From: Streptomyces prunicolor NBRC 13075
GTDB lineage: Bacteria > Actinomycetota > Actinomycetes > Streptomycetales > Streptomycetaceae
Length of the DNA stretch: 64,000 nucleotides
NCBI RefSeq assembly: GCF_000367365.1
Contig: NZ_BARF01000057.1
Span: forward strand, 1 to 64,000
Reading direction: 5' to 3'
Shown here: positions 9,209 to 17,220 of the stretch, in pieces
How positions within the stretch are numbered: the stretch's first letter is position 1
Layout of the letters: each line of letters starts with the position of its first letter
The notes under the pieces: generated by a model
What the model saw: only the letters and a program-made list of their open reading frames with translations
Told to the model about the DNA's origin: nothing
Database searches by the model: none
Program-made: the position numbers and the translations under genes

Positions 9209-10045
9209 TCAGCCGGAAGTGACCGGCAGGACAGAGCCCTTGTACTTCTCCGCTATGAACTTCTTCACGTCGGAGGAGACGAGCAGCTTCGCGAGCTTCT
9301 CGACCCGGGGGTCGTCCTCGTTGCCGCGTTTGACGGCCAGGAGGTTGGCGTAGGGGTTGTCCTTCGCCGGCTCCAGGAGGATCGCGTCCTTGGCGGGGCT
9401 GAGGCCCGCGTCCTGGGCGTAGTTGTTGTTGATGACGGCCACGTCCAAGTCGTCGAGCGAGCGCGGCAGTTGGGCCGGGTCGAGCTCCTTGAACCTCAGG
9501 TGCTTCGGGTTGGACGAGATGTCGGCGGGCGACGCGTCCGTACCGGCGCCCTTCTTGAGGGTGATCAGCCCCTTGGCGGCGAGGAGTTTGAGGGCGCGTC
9601 CCTCGTTGGTGGTCTCGTTCGGCACGGCGACGGTGGCGCCGTCGGCGAGCTTCGCGATGTCCTTGATCTTCTTGGAGTACACGCCCATCGGCGGCAGGTA
9701 CGCCTTGACGACCGAGACCAGGTCGGTGTTCTTGGACTTGTTGAACTCGTCCAGGAAGGGCTGGTTCTGGTAGAGGTTCGCGTCCAGCGAGCCCTCCTGG
9801 AGCGCGGTGTTCGGCAGGACGTAGTCCGTGAACTCCTTGATCTCCAGCTTCAGTCCGGCCTTCGTGGCCAGGTCGTCCTTGATGTACGTCAGGACCTCGC
9901 CGGCCGGTACGGCGGTGGCGCCGACGACGAGAGTGCCGTCGGCCTTGCCACCGCTCTTGCCCGAGTCGGAGCCCGAACCGCAGGCCGTGAGGCCGAAGAC
10001 GGTCACGGCGAGTCCCGCCGCCGTGATGGCGATGCTCTTGCGCAT
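9209..10045 (-). CDS. metQ: Methionine ABC transporter substrate-binding lipoprotein (copy 1)
   Basis: 278-residue NlpA/MetQ-family lipoprotein. Signal peptide MRKSIAITAAGLAVTVFGLTAC ends in the lipobox LTAC (Cys22). A Gly/Ser/Lys linker follows, then the binding domain (GEVLTYIKDDLATKAGLKLE, NTALQEGSLDANLYQNQPFL). It would capture methionine outside the membrane for MetNI. It sits 20 nt downstream of a second metQ of exactly the same length, with which it is clearly paralogous, so the operon carries two receptors for one MetNI pair. They may differ in ligand (D/L-methionine or dipeptides), which sequence alone cannot tell. Confidence 0.92.
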   Translation of the reverse strand: MRKSIAITAAGLAVTVFGLTACGSGSDSGKSGGKADGTLVVGATAVPAGEVLTYIKDDLATKAGLKLEIKEFTDYVLPNTALQEGSLDANLYQNQPFLDEFNKSKNTDLVSVVKAYLPPMGVYSKKIKDIAKLADGATVAVPNETTNEGRALKLLAAKGLITLKKGAGTDASPADISSNPKHLRFKELDPAQLPRSLDDLDVAVINNNYAQDAGLSPAKDAILLEPAKDNPYANLLAVKRGNEDDPRVEKLAKLLVSSDVKKFIAEKYKGSVLPVTSG

Positions 10046-10065
10046 GGTGATTCCCCCGATGCGGA

Positions 10066-10902
10066 TCAGAAGGACGGAATGACGGAACCGGCGTACTTGT
10101 CCTCGATGAACTTCTTCACCTCGGGCGAAGTGAGCAGCTTCGCGAGCTTCTTGACGCGCGGGTCCTTCTCGTTGCCCTTCTTCACGGCGAGGAAGTTGCC
10201 GTACGGGTTGTTCGTCGCGGACTCCAGGATCAGGGCGTCCTTGGCGGGCTTCAGGCCCGAGGAGATGGCGTAGTTGCCGTTGATGACGGCCGCGTCGACG
10301 TCGTCCAGGGAGCGCGGGGTCTGGGCCGCCTCCAGCTCCTTGAACTTGAGCTTCTTCGGGTTCTTGGTGATGTCCGCGGGGGTCGCCTCGTTGCCCACAC
10401 CGGACTTGAGGGTGATCAGCCCGTTCGCCGCGAGCAGCTTGAGGGCGCGGGCCTCGTTGACGCTGTCGTTCGGGACGGCGACGGTCGCGCCGCTCTTGAG
10501 GGCGTCGGCGCTCTTGACCTTGTGGGAGTAGAGGCCGAGCGGCTCCAGGTGGACCGTGACGACGGGCACGATGTGGGTGCCGTTCTTCTTGTTGAAGTCG
10601 TCCAGGTACGGCTGGTTCTGGAAGTAGTTGGCGCCCACCGAGCCGTCCTCCGTCGCCGTGTTCGGCGTGACGTAGTCGGTGAACTCCTTGACCTCCAGGT
10701 CGAGTCCGGCCTTCTTCGCCAGGTTCTTCTTGACGAAGTTCAGGATCTCGGCGTGCGGGGTCGGGCTCGCGGCGACGACCAACGGTCCGCTGTAGTCGGA
10801 GGAGGCCGAGGAGGAACCCTTGTCCGAACCGCAGGCCGAGAGCGCGAAGGTGAGCGCTCCGGCGGCGAGGACGGCGGTGGTGAGCTTTGCGGTGTTACGC
10901 AC
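10066..10902 (-). CDS. metQ: Methionine ABC transporter substrate-binding lipoprotein (copy 2)
   Basis: 278-residue paralogue of the next gene. GTG start at 10902 with AGGAAAGG 8 nt upstream; a longer in-frame reading to 11052 lacks this site and overlaps metI. The signal peptide ends in the lipobox LSAC, followed by a Ser-rich linker and the MetQ domain (NTATEDGSVGANYFQNQPYL, DDVDAAVINGNYAISSGL). It follows metI by ~90 nt, a gap that may carry extra expression control of the abundant binding protein. Confidence 0.92.
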   Translation of the reverse strand: MRNTAKLTTAVLAAGALTFALSACGSDKGSSSASSDYSGPLVVAASPTPHAEILNFVKKNLAKKAGLDLEVKEFTDYVTPNTATEDGSVGANYFQNQPYLDDFNKKNGTHIVPVVTVHLEPLGLYSHKVKSADALKSGATVAVPNDSVNEARALKLLAANGLITLKSGVGNEATPADITKNPKKLKFKELEAAQTPRSLDDVDAAVINGNYAISSGLKPAKDALILESATNNPYGNFLAVKKGNEKDPRVKKLAKLLTSPEVKKFIEDKYAGSVIPSF

Positions 10903-10993
10903 GAAAAGTGCCTTTCCTGAAGGGTGTTGCGTGGTACGACCCCGCGTTGGGTGGTGCGGGGAGCTATGGGGAGGGTGGGACAAGCGCCCCGGC

Positions 10994-11719
10994 TCAGACG
11001 GTCTCGCTCGTCGCGGTGGACGCCTTGAGCAGCCGGAGCCTCGGCCCGGCACCGGACTGTCCGCCGCGCCGGTGCAGCGAGCGGGCCGCGTAGTCGCCGG
11101 CGAACTGGATGAGGGAGATGACGACCGCGAGGATCGCCACGGTGATCCACATCAGCTGCGTCTCGAAGCGCTGGTAGCCGTAGCGGATGGCGATGTCGCC
11201 GAGGCCGCCCGCGCCGACCGTGCCGGCCATCGCGGAGTAGCCGATGAGCGCGACGATCGTGGTCGTGGTGCTGGAGATCAGCGAGGGCAGGGACTCCGGT
11301 ACGAGGACCTTGCGTACGACGGTCCAGGTGTTGCCGCCCATCGACTGCACGGCCTCGACGAGCCCGCCGTCCACTTCCCGGACAGCCGTCTCAACAAGGC
11401 GCGCGAAGAAGGGGATTGCGCCGATCGCGAGCGGCACGATGGCGGCCTCGCGGCCGATGGTCGTGCCGGTGATGGTCCGCGTGAAGTTCATCAGCGCGAC
11501 CATGAGGATGATGAACGGCAGCGAGCGGGCGACGTTCACGATCTGCCCGATGACCTTGTTCGCGGCGACGTTCTGGAGCAGTCCGCCGCGGTCGGTCAGG
11601 ACCAGCAGGATGCCGAGCGGAAGTCCGCCGACGACGGCGATGACCGTGGACCAGCCGACCATGTACAGCGTGTCCCAACACGCCTGGGACAGCAGGGGCT
11701 GCATCTCCGACCAGGTCAC
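10994..11719 (-). CDS. metI: Methionine ABC transporter permease
   Basis: 241-residue integral membrane permease with about five or six membrane segments and the cytoplasmic coupling loop EAVQSMGGNTWTVVRKVLVP (EAA motif) that docks on MetN. GTG start at 11719 overlaps the metN stop as GTGA, so translation is coupled. C-terminus carries a basic/Gly tail. With MetN and MetQ it forms the D/L-methionine importer. Confidence 0.93.
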   Translation of the reverse strand: MTWSEMQPLLSQACWDTLYMVGWSTVIAVVGGLPLGILLVLTDRGGLLQNVAANKVIGQIVNVARSLPFIILMVALMNFTRTITGTTIGREAAIVPLAIGAIPFFARLVETAVREVDGGLVEAVQSMGGNTWTVVRKVLVPESLPSLISSTTTTIVALIGYSAMAGTVGAGGLGDIAIRYGYQRFETQLMWITVAILAVVISLIQFAGDYAARSLHRRGGQSGAGPRLRLLKASTATSETV

Positions 11720-12750
11720 TTGGCACCTTCCTTCAGCAGTACGGGCTCCTGGCCCAACACGTCGATCTGCAGGCCCTGTTCGCGCAGGAAGCCGATCGGC
11801 ACGACGTTGTCCTCGTAGCGGCCGGGCAGTTCGATGCGCATGCGGCCGACCTGGAGTCCGCCGACGGTGTCGATGGCGGCGCCGAGGATCGAGATGTCGA
11901 TGTTGTAGGTGCGCGAGAGCTGGGAGATGACGGGCTGGGTGGCGGCCTCGCCGTGGAAGGTGACGTCGACGACCGTGCGGTCCGCGCTGTGCGCCTCGCC
12001 GCTGACCGGGAAGAGCGCGGAGGCCAGCTCGGAGCCCGGGGTCGCGAGCAGTTCGCTCACCGTGCCGGACTCGACGATGCGGCCGTTCCGCATCAGGGCG
12101 GCCGAGTCGCACACGTTCTTGACGACGTCCATCTCGTGGGTGATGAGCAGGACGGTCAGGCCCAGCTGCCGGTTCAGGTCGCGCAGCAGCTGGAGGATCG
12201 AGCGGGTGGTCTCCGGGTCGAGCGCGCTGGTGGCCTCGTCGGAGAGCAGCACCTTGGGGTCGCCGGCCAGCGCGCGGGCGATGCCGACGCGCTGCTTCTG
12301 GCCGCCGGAGAGCTGCGCCGGGTAGGACTTCGCCTTGTCGGCGAGCCCGACGAGGTCGAGGAGTTCGAGGGCCTTGGCGGACCGTTCCTTCCCGGACTTG
12401 CCAAGGATTTCGAGGGGCAGCTCGATGTTGTCCTGCACGGTCCGCGAGGAGAGCAGGTTGAAGTGCTGGAAGACCATGCCGATACGGCTGCGCGCCTGCC
12501 GGAGTTCCCGTCCGGCACGCGGTCCGCGCCCGGCGAGGGCGGTGAGGTCCTGCCCGGCGACGGTGACCGTCCCGGCGGTGGGCTTCTCCAGCAGGTTGAC
12601 GCAGCGGATGAGCGAGGACTTGCCGGCGCCGGACTGGCCGATGACGCCGTACACCTCGCCTTCGCGGACGTGGAGATCGACGCCGTCGAGGGCGGTGACC
12701 TCACGGCCGCGTGAGCGGTAGACCTTGGTCAGGCCCGATGTGGTGATCAC
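11716..12750 (-). CDS. metN: Methionine ABC transporter ATPase
   Basis: 344 residues. ABC ATPase domain: Walker A GQSGAGKSS at 38-46, signature LSGGQKQR near 150, Walker B VLLSDEATSALD just after, then the H-loop ITHEMDV. The C-terminal ~85 residues form the NIL regulatory domain that binds methionine and causes trans-inhibition in E. coli MetN. GTG start at 12750 with a weak ribosome site. First gene of metN-metI-metQ-metQ; a 28-codon leader-peptide candidate lies 173 nt upstream. Confidence 0.95.
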   Translation of the reverse strand: MITTSGLTKVYRSRGREVTALDGVDLHVREGEVYGVIGQSGAGKSSLIRCVNLLEKPTAGTVTVAGQDLTALAGRGPRAGRELRQARSRIGMVFQHFNLLSSRTVQDNIELPLEILGKSGKERSAKALELLDLVGLADKAKSYPAQLSGGQKQRVGIARALAGDPKVLLSDEATSALDPETTRSILQLLRDLNRQLGLTVLLITHEMDVVKNVCDSAALMRNGRIVESGTVSELLATPGSELASALFPVSGEAHSADRTVVDVTFHGEAATQPVISQLSRTYNIDISILGAAIDTVGGLQVGRMRIELPGRYEDNVVPIGFLREQGLQIDVLGQEPVLLKEGAK

Positions 12751-13047
12751 TGGGGTTCCATGACTGTCGGGTACGCGGGCGTGGGTGTGCCCTGGTACGA
12801 GGGGGGAAATGTGCGCGGGGCGGCGTCAGTCACGTACGACATACGAGGTACGGACATGCCACAGCGGCTCGCTTCGGGGCGCGAGGCTCGGGGCGCAAAG
12901 CCCGGAGGTGGTGCGGGGGCCCTCTAGAAGGCGCACATTCGACACATACAACGAGCACCGGGCGTCAGGGTCGCCTCGGTCGCAAGGGTGCGGTAGCTCG
13001 TCGTGGTCATGGAATCAGTAAAGCAGACGTACGGTCCTGACAAAGGG
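12751..13047 (-). other. metN leader region
   Basis: About 300 bp between the HAD-gene terminator and metN. It contains the leader-peptide candidate at 12924-13010 and, between it and metN, GC-rich hairpins: GGGC-TTTGC-GCCC near 12890-12902 and GCCTCG/CGAAGC near 12868-12884. I see no SAM riboswitch core. Confidence 0.5.
12924..13010 (-). CDS. Candidate Cys/Met leader peptide upstream of metN
   Basis: A 28-codon reading frame on the metN strand starting ATG-ACC-ACG-ACG at 13010 and ending TAG at 12924. Its product begins MTTTSYRTL and ends GARCMCRMCAF, so the last eight codons contain three Cys and two Met codons. No Shine-Dalgarno is visible, but a -35-like TTGTCA (13045-13040) and a -10-like TTTACT/TACTGA just before the ATG would make it leaderless. 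Short Cys-rich upstream frames are known to attenuate sulfur genes in actinobacteria; a role in sensing charged tRNA-Cys or tRNA-Met is my inference. Confidence 0.55.
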   Translation of the reverse strand: MTTTSYRTLATEATLTPGARCMCRMCAF

Positions 13048-13072
13048 CCGCTGTCCGCATGCCGGACAGCGG
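13048..13072 (-). terminator. Terminator hairpin of the HAD phosphatase gene
   Basis: Perfect 10-bp stem CCGCTGTCCG (13048-13057) with CGGACAGCGG (13063-13072), 5-nt loop, 10 nt past the stop codon at 13083. Confidence 0.8.
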
Positions 13073-13082
13073 CGGACGCCCG

Positions 13083-13733
13083 TCAGCCACGCACGGAGAT
13101 CTCCACTCCCCCCTCGCTGACCAGCGCGGACAAGGCTGACAGGTCACTCACAACAAGGTCGGCGTCGAGCTCGTGGGCCTGGTGGGTTGTGGCCAATGCC
13201 ACGGTGATCATCCCGGCCGCGCGGCCCGCCTGGAGTCCCGCCGGGGCGTCCTCGAAGACGACACAGCGGGCCGGGTCGACGCCCAGCTGGCGGGCCGCGA
13301 GCAGGTAGGGCTCGGGGTCGGGCTTGCCGCGGGTGACGTCCTCGGCGACCACGAGGGTCTTGGGGAGGATGCCGGCGTGCGCGAGCCGGGCCTCGGCGAG
13401 CCGACGGGTGGCGGAGGTGACGACGGCCCAGCGGTCGGCGGGCAGCGAGTCGAGGAAGTCCCGGGTGCCAGGGAGCAGAACGGCACCCCCGTTGGGCACG
13501 TCCTCGACCTCAAGCGCCTCGATCCGGGCGACCGCGGCCGGGACGACATCGGCGGGCAGCAGGTCGGCGGCTATCGCCACGGCGGTCCGCCCGTGCAGCT
13601 CGACCCGGGCGAAGTCCTCGGCGGTGATCCCGAACTCCGCCGCCCACCGGGTCCAGCACCGGCGCACGGATTCGAGGGAGGAGACGAGCGTGCCGTCGTT
13701 GTCGAACAGGAGGGCTTCAGCGTGGATCTTCAT
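13083..13733 (-). CDS. HAD-superfamily phosphatase (beta-phosphoglucomutase-like subfamily)
   Basis: 216-residue cytosolic HAD hydrolase. Motif I FDNDGTLVSS has both catalytic Asp (11 and 13); motif II is VTSAT; motif III is GKPDPEPY with the Lys; motif IV is VFEDAPAG. The helical cap between motifs I and II (residues ~20-80) is of the C1 type seen in phosphoglycolate phosphatase, sugar-phosphatase and beta-PGM. The substrate is probably a small phosphorylated sugar. The ATG at 13733 is 7 nt after a TAGGGT -10 box and has no Shine-Dalgarno, so the mRNA is likely leaderless. Confidence 0.9.
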   Translation of the reverse strand: MKIHAEALLFDNDGTLVSSLESVRRCWTRWAAEFGITAEDFARVELHGRTAVAIAADLLPADVVPAAVARIEALEVEDVPNGGAVLLPGTRDFLDSLPADRWAVVTSATRRLAEARLAHAGILPKTLVVAEDVTRGKPDPEPYLLAARQLGVDPARCVVFEDAPAGLQAGRAAGMITVALATTHQAHELDADLVVSDLSALSALVSEGGVEISVRG

Positions 13734-13740
13734 GCACGCG

Positions 13741-13783
13741 ACCCTACGGTCAGCGGCCTTATGGCCCGTAATAGGGTCACTGC
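13741..13783. promoter_or_regulatory. Divergent pair of TAGGGT -10 boxes serving leaderless genes
   Basis: TAGGGT on the minus strand at 13746-13741 lies 7 nt before the HAD-gene ATG. TAGGGT on the plus strand at 13772-13777 lies 6 nt before the ATG at 13784. Neither start has a ribosome site, so transcription probably begins at or next to both start codons. Confidence 0.55.
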
Positions 13784-14143
13784 ATGCTTGATGCCCTGAC
13801 GCTGGCGACCGGTGTCGCCGCGCTGCTGCTCGCCGCCTGGTGCGGGTGGGCGGCCTACCGTGATCAGCCGACCAAGGACTGGCACTTCATCGGCATGGCC
13901 GTCGTCACCCTGCTGACCCTGGTCCAACTGGTGGTCGGCATCGTGCAGTTGGCGCGCGGCGAGAAGGCGGAGCAGGGCACCGTGATCTTCGTGGCGTATC
14001 TGCTGGGCGCGTTCGCGACCGTCCCTGCGGCGGGTCTCATGTCACTGACGGAGCGCACACGTTGGGGTTCGATCACGGTCGCGGCCGGCGGTGTGGTCCT
14101 CGCCGTGCTCGAAGTGCGGCTCTACGACATCTGGGGAAGCTGA
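13784..14143 (+). CDS. Small four-helix membrane protein
   Basis: 119 residues with four hydrophobic segments (about 5-25, 34-58, 68-88, 95-113); conserved-hypothetical type. I do not recognise the family. ATG start at 13784 appears leaderless. The next gene, another small membrane protein, begins just after its stop codon, so they form a two-gene unit and may form one complex. Confidence 0.75.
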   Translation: MLDALTLATGVAALLLAAWCGWAAYRDQPTKDWHFIGMAVVTLLTLVQLVVGIVQLARGEKAEQGTVIFVAYLLGAFATVPAAGLMSLTERTRWGSITVAAGGVVLAVLEVRLYDIWGS

Positions 14144-14144
14144 G

Positions 14145-14603
14145 ATGACCACCGTGGAAGAGAACACCGTGGAAGAGAAGCCGAAGCGGCTCATCAGCGG
14201 GCCCGGCATGCTGCTCGTCTGGTTCTACGGCGTGATGGTCGTCGGCGCGGTGTCCCGCTCCGTCTACCAGATCGCCACCGAGTTCGACCGGGCCCCGCTC
14301 GCCTACTCGCTGTCCGCCGTCGCGGGTGTGGTGTACGGATTCATCACGTACTCCCTGATCCGCGGCGGCGAAAGGGCCCGCCTGGCGGCACAGGCGTGCT
14401 GCGCCGCCGAACTCGCGGGTGTCCTCGTCGTCGGTACGTTGACCGTGATCGACAGCTCGGCCTTCCCGGACGCGACGGTCTGGTCGTACTACGGCGCGGG
14501 GTACATCTTCATCCCCGTGCTGCTGCCGCTGTCCGCGCTGTACTGGCTGCGGAAGAACCGCACGGCCGACGCCGGCGACACGGCCGACACCGTCACGCCG
14601 TAG
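14145..14603 (+). CDS. Small membrane protein, unknown function
   Basis: 152 residues. A Glu-rich cytoplasmic N-terminus (MTTVEENTVEEKPKRL) precedes four hydrophobic segments (about 20-40, 50-70, 80-105, 118-140) and a short acidic tail. ATG at 14145 begins right behind the upstream stop codon (TGAG-ATG). Its 3' end overlaps that of the convergent acetyltransferase gene by 11 bp. Function not inferable. Confidence 0.75.
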   Translation: MTTVEENTVEEKPKRLISGPGMLLVWFYGVMVVGAVSRSVYQIATEFDRAPLAYSLSAVAGVVYGFITYSLIRGGERARLAAQACCAAELAGVLVVGTLTVIDSSAFPDATVWSYYGAGYIFIPVLLPLSALYWLRKNRTADAGDTADTVTP

Positions 14604-15090
14604 CGACGTATGCCTCGACCGGCTTCTCCAGGACGATCATCGGTACGCCGTCGTCGCCCTGGGAGGTGCCTACGGTCTCGTAGCCGACGCGGCGGTACAG
14701 GCGGAGGTTGCCCTCGCTGCGGTGGCCGGTGTGCAGGCGGAACTTCTTGGCGCCGCGCTCTCCGGCGAGGGCCGATTCGGCCGCGCGGAGGAGGCGGGCG
14801 CCGATGCCGTGGCCCTGGAGGCGCGGGTGGACGCAGAGTTTGCCGATGGCCGCAGCGCCGTCCTCGGTCACCGTGCCGCGGACCGATCCGACCACCTCCT
14901 CGCCCAGCCGGGCGACGAAGACGCAGTCGGAACCGACCTCGTCCCGGACCGAGTCGAGGCTCTGGACGAGCGGGTCGATGCGGTAGTTGCCGTACAGCGC
15001 CGCCTCGCTCTGGAAGCACAGGTACTGCAGCCTGAAGATCTGCTCTGAGTCCTGCTCGGTCGCCACCGAGATGGTCACGCTCATGCCCAT
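14593..15090 (-). CDS. GNAT N-acetyltransferase
   Basis: 165-residue GNAT with the acetyl-CoA-binding motif CVHPRLQGHGIGARLLRAAE around 90-110 and the C-terminal motif LYRRVGYETVG. ATG at 15090 is preceded by GGGAGG at 9 nt; the ATG two codons further is a possible alternative. Substrate unknown. Confidence 0.85.
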   Translation of the reverse strand: MGMSVTISVATEQDSEQIFRLQYLCFQSEAALYGNYRIDPLVQSLDSVRDEVGSDCVFVARLGEEVVGSVRGTVTEDGAAAIGKLCVHPRLQGHGIGARLLRAAESALAGERGAKKFRLHTGHRSEGNLRLYRRVGYETVGTSQGDDGVPMIVLEKPVEAYVATA

Positions 15091-15136
15091 GTGCGCACGC
15101 CTCCCGCTCACCTGATCGCCATGTGGTTCCTCACTC

Positions 15137-15652
15137 CTATCCCCGTGCTTCGTGGGCCGCAACCTCCGGCGTCAGCAATCGCCGAAGACATCCCAGACAT
15201 CTGGAACGTTCCGGGCCGAGACTGCCCTGTGAGATACCCAACTCCCCCGCGATCTCGCGGTAGGTGAGGTCCTTGGGCGACAGCAGCGCCTCCATGAGCC
15301 GCGGGCAACGGCCCGGCAATCGCCTCACCGCGTCATGCAGCGCACGATGCCGCGCCGCCGTGAGCGCGGCCTGCTCGGGGCCACGGTCGCTGTCGTCGGC
15401 AGGGTCATCGTCGTACGACTGTTCGAGGCGGGCGGTACGGCGGGTGCGCTGGGCCTCCGAGCGGACCGCGCGGCGGAGCCAGCGCTGGGGGTCGACCGGG
15501 GGGCCGGAGGCGTCGAGGCGTTCCAGGAGGCGGAGCCAGACGGCCTGTTCGAGGTCGCCGGGCTCGGTTCCGGCGGCATATGCCTCGGCGGAGGCCTCGG
15601 CGGCGAGCAAGGGGCGCAAGGTGGCGACAAGTTGGTGCGTCATATGCGGCAC
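15137..15652 (-). CDS. ECF-like RNA polymerase sigma factor (sigma-70 region 2/4)
   Basis: About 171 residues. Region 2-like part: DLEQAVWLRLLERL followed by PQRWLRRAVRSEAQRTRR. Region 4: LPGRCPRLMEALLSPKDLTY then REIAGELGISQGSLGPERSR as the helix-turn-helix. It would direct RNA polymerase to a small promoter set. No anti-sigma gene is adjacent. The start is uncertain: GTG at 15652 has AGGG 10 nt upstream, while ATG at 15643 has none. It may be in the glpQ transcript or alone. Confidence 0.75.
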   Translation of the reverse strand: MPHMTHQLVATLRPLLAAEASAEAYAAGTEPGDLEQAVWLRLLERLDASGPPVDPQRWLRRAVRSEAQRTRRTARLEQSYDDDPADDSDRGPEQAALTAARHRALHDAVRRLPGRCPRLMEALLSPKDLTYREIAGELGISQGSLGPERSRCLGCLRRLLTPEVAAHEARG

Positions 15653-15716
15653 GACGCGACCGCCCTGGCACAAGGTTGCCGGGACGGCCGTCTGTCACTC
15701 CAACGGGGCGGCGGGC

Positions 15717-16901
15717 TCAGCCGTTGACGAAGTCCGCGCGGGCCAGCAGGCCGGTGTCGGCGTTGTCGGTGAAGACACCGTCGATGCCGGTGGCGAAGTA
15801 CCGCTTGAAGGCGCCGAACGCGTCGCCGTAGGCGTCCGCGGCGCTGCCCTTGCGGTACTCCAGCGGCAGGAAGGGGTTCTCGTTGCGCATGGTGTAGGGG
15901 TGCAGGATGAGGCCCGCCTTGTGCGCGTCGGCGACCAGGGTGGTCTCCTTGTTCAGGCTGCCGTCGGCGTTCTTCGTGATGATCAGGTCGAGCGTCGGGC
16001 CCAGGCCGTCCGCGTACCGCGCGATCTCGGCGAGACCCTTCGGCGTGACCAGGTCGTCGACCGTGCGCGGGTCACCCTGGTCGATGAAGTCGAAGGGCTG
16101 GGTGCCCGTGCCGGACAGCAGCACGACCAGCGGGTTGCCGACGAGCTTGTTGATCTTCGCGATGCTGGTCGGCTCGAAGGACTGGATGAGGACGGGCGAG
16201 TTCTTACGGTCCTTGCCGTGCTTGCGCAGGATCGTCGAGAGCAGCTTCTCCATCTCGAATCCGCGCTTGCGGAAGTAGGTGGGGTGCTTCATCTCGGGGT
16301 AGATCCAGACCTGCTTGCCGCGCTTACGGGTCTGCTCGTCCTGCCACTTGAGGACCTCCTCAAAGGTGGGGATCTCCCAGCGGCCGTTGTAGAGCATGTT
16401 GTGCGGGCGGTTGACCGGAATGCGCTCGATCGCGCGCAGGGTCTTCAGCTCGGCGAGCGTGAAGTCCTCGGTGAACCAGCCGGTCGTGGAGACACCGTCC
16501 AGCAGCTTGGTGGTCTTGCGGGAGGCGAACTCGGGGTGGTCCGCGACGTTCGTCGTGCCGCCGATCTCCGGCTCGTGCCGGCAGACCAGGTGACCGTCCT
16601 TGGTGGGGACGAGGTCACCGGCCTCGACGATGTCGGCGCCCATGTCGAGGGCCAGGTTGTACGACCCGAAGGTGTGCTCCGGGCGGTAGCCGCTGGTGCC
16701 GCGGTGACCGACGATCGTCGGCTTGGGCAGGTCCTTCAGGCCGCCGCCTCCGTGGCGGGCCGTCGTGGCCTCGGCGGCTCTCGCCGCGCCCGCCGGTCCG
16801 AGTGCGGCCACTCCCGCGCCGAGTACGGCGGCGCCGAGCAGCGCCCGTCGTCCGGTGCCGTTCAGTCGCTCGTTCGGCCCCTGTGTTCCCTGCGTGTCCA
16901 T
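15717..16901 (-). CDS. glpQ: Secreted glycerophosphodiester phosphodiesterase
   Basis: 394 residues. The N-terminus has a Tat-type signal (GRRALLGAAVLGAGVAALG, then Ala-rich cleavage region near 42). The catalytic domain starts at ~60 with VGHRGTSGYRPEHT and continues EAGDLVPTKDGHLVCRHE, the two catalytic/metal blocks of GDPD enzymes. It would hydrolyse glycerophosphodiesters or teichoic-acid-derived material outside the cell to sn-glycerol-3-phosphate. The start is secure: ATG at 16901 with GGAGG 5 nt upstream. In Streptomyces such enzymes usually answer to phosphate limitation; no PHO box was identified here. Confidence 0.9.
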   Translation of the reverse strand: MDTQGTQGPNERLNGTGRRALLGAAVLGAGVAALGPAGAARAAEATTARHGGGGLKDLPKPTIVGHRGTSGYRPEHTFGSYNLALDMGADIVEAGDLVPTKDGHLVCRHEPEIGGTTNVADHPEFASRKTTKLLDGVSTTGWFTEDFTLAELKTLRAIERIPVNRPHNMLYNGRWEIPTFEEVLKWQDEQTRKRGKQVWIYPEMKHPTYFRKRGFEMEKLLSTILRKHGKDRKNSPVLIQSFEPTSIAKINKLVGNPLVVLLSGTGTQPFDFIDQGDPRTVDDLVTPKGLAEIARYADGLGPTLDLIITKNADGSLNKETTLVADAHKAGLILHPYTMRNENPFLPLEYRKGSAADAYGDAFGAFKRYFATGIDGVFTDNADTGLLARADFVNG

Positions 16902-17220
16902 GAAACCTCCTGCGTCGCCCCGTCGCTGCGCGCCGATCGTAGGTGCGCGTACATGACGAACGGGAGACCTCGGCCGGAACACGGCGGTGACGCTGGATGT
17001 CCTGAGCAAGGCGAGGTTTGACACGGCATCAGCAAGGAACGCGAGATGTGTCACAACATGGCGGCCCGGTTACGGGACGGTCCTGGCGCGGCACCGCAGG
17101 TAAACGTGCGTCAACACTGCGTAAGACCTCGGTGAACCCGATGTGCAATACCCCGGGCGCCGCGAGTATCGTCCTCACCTGCACCGATTTATATCGAACC
17201 CCTTGACACCGGAGGGCCCG
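16902..17220. other. Divergent glpQ-plsC intergenic region (319 bp)
   Basis: No gene supported. On the plus strand a -10-like TATCGT at 17168-17173, with GTGCAA about 18 nt upstream of it, could drive the acyltransferase gene. Nothing else recognisable. Confidence 0.4.

Noticed and set aside
12751..13082. Possible SAM riboswitch before metN
   Set aside because: No SAM-I or SAM-II core seen; a leader-peptide explanation fits better.
17206..17211. TTGACA hexamer just before the acyltransferase start
   Set aside because: It abuts the ribosome site and cannot act as a -35 for this gene; no -10 follows before the coding region.
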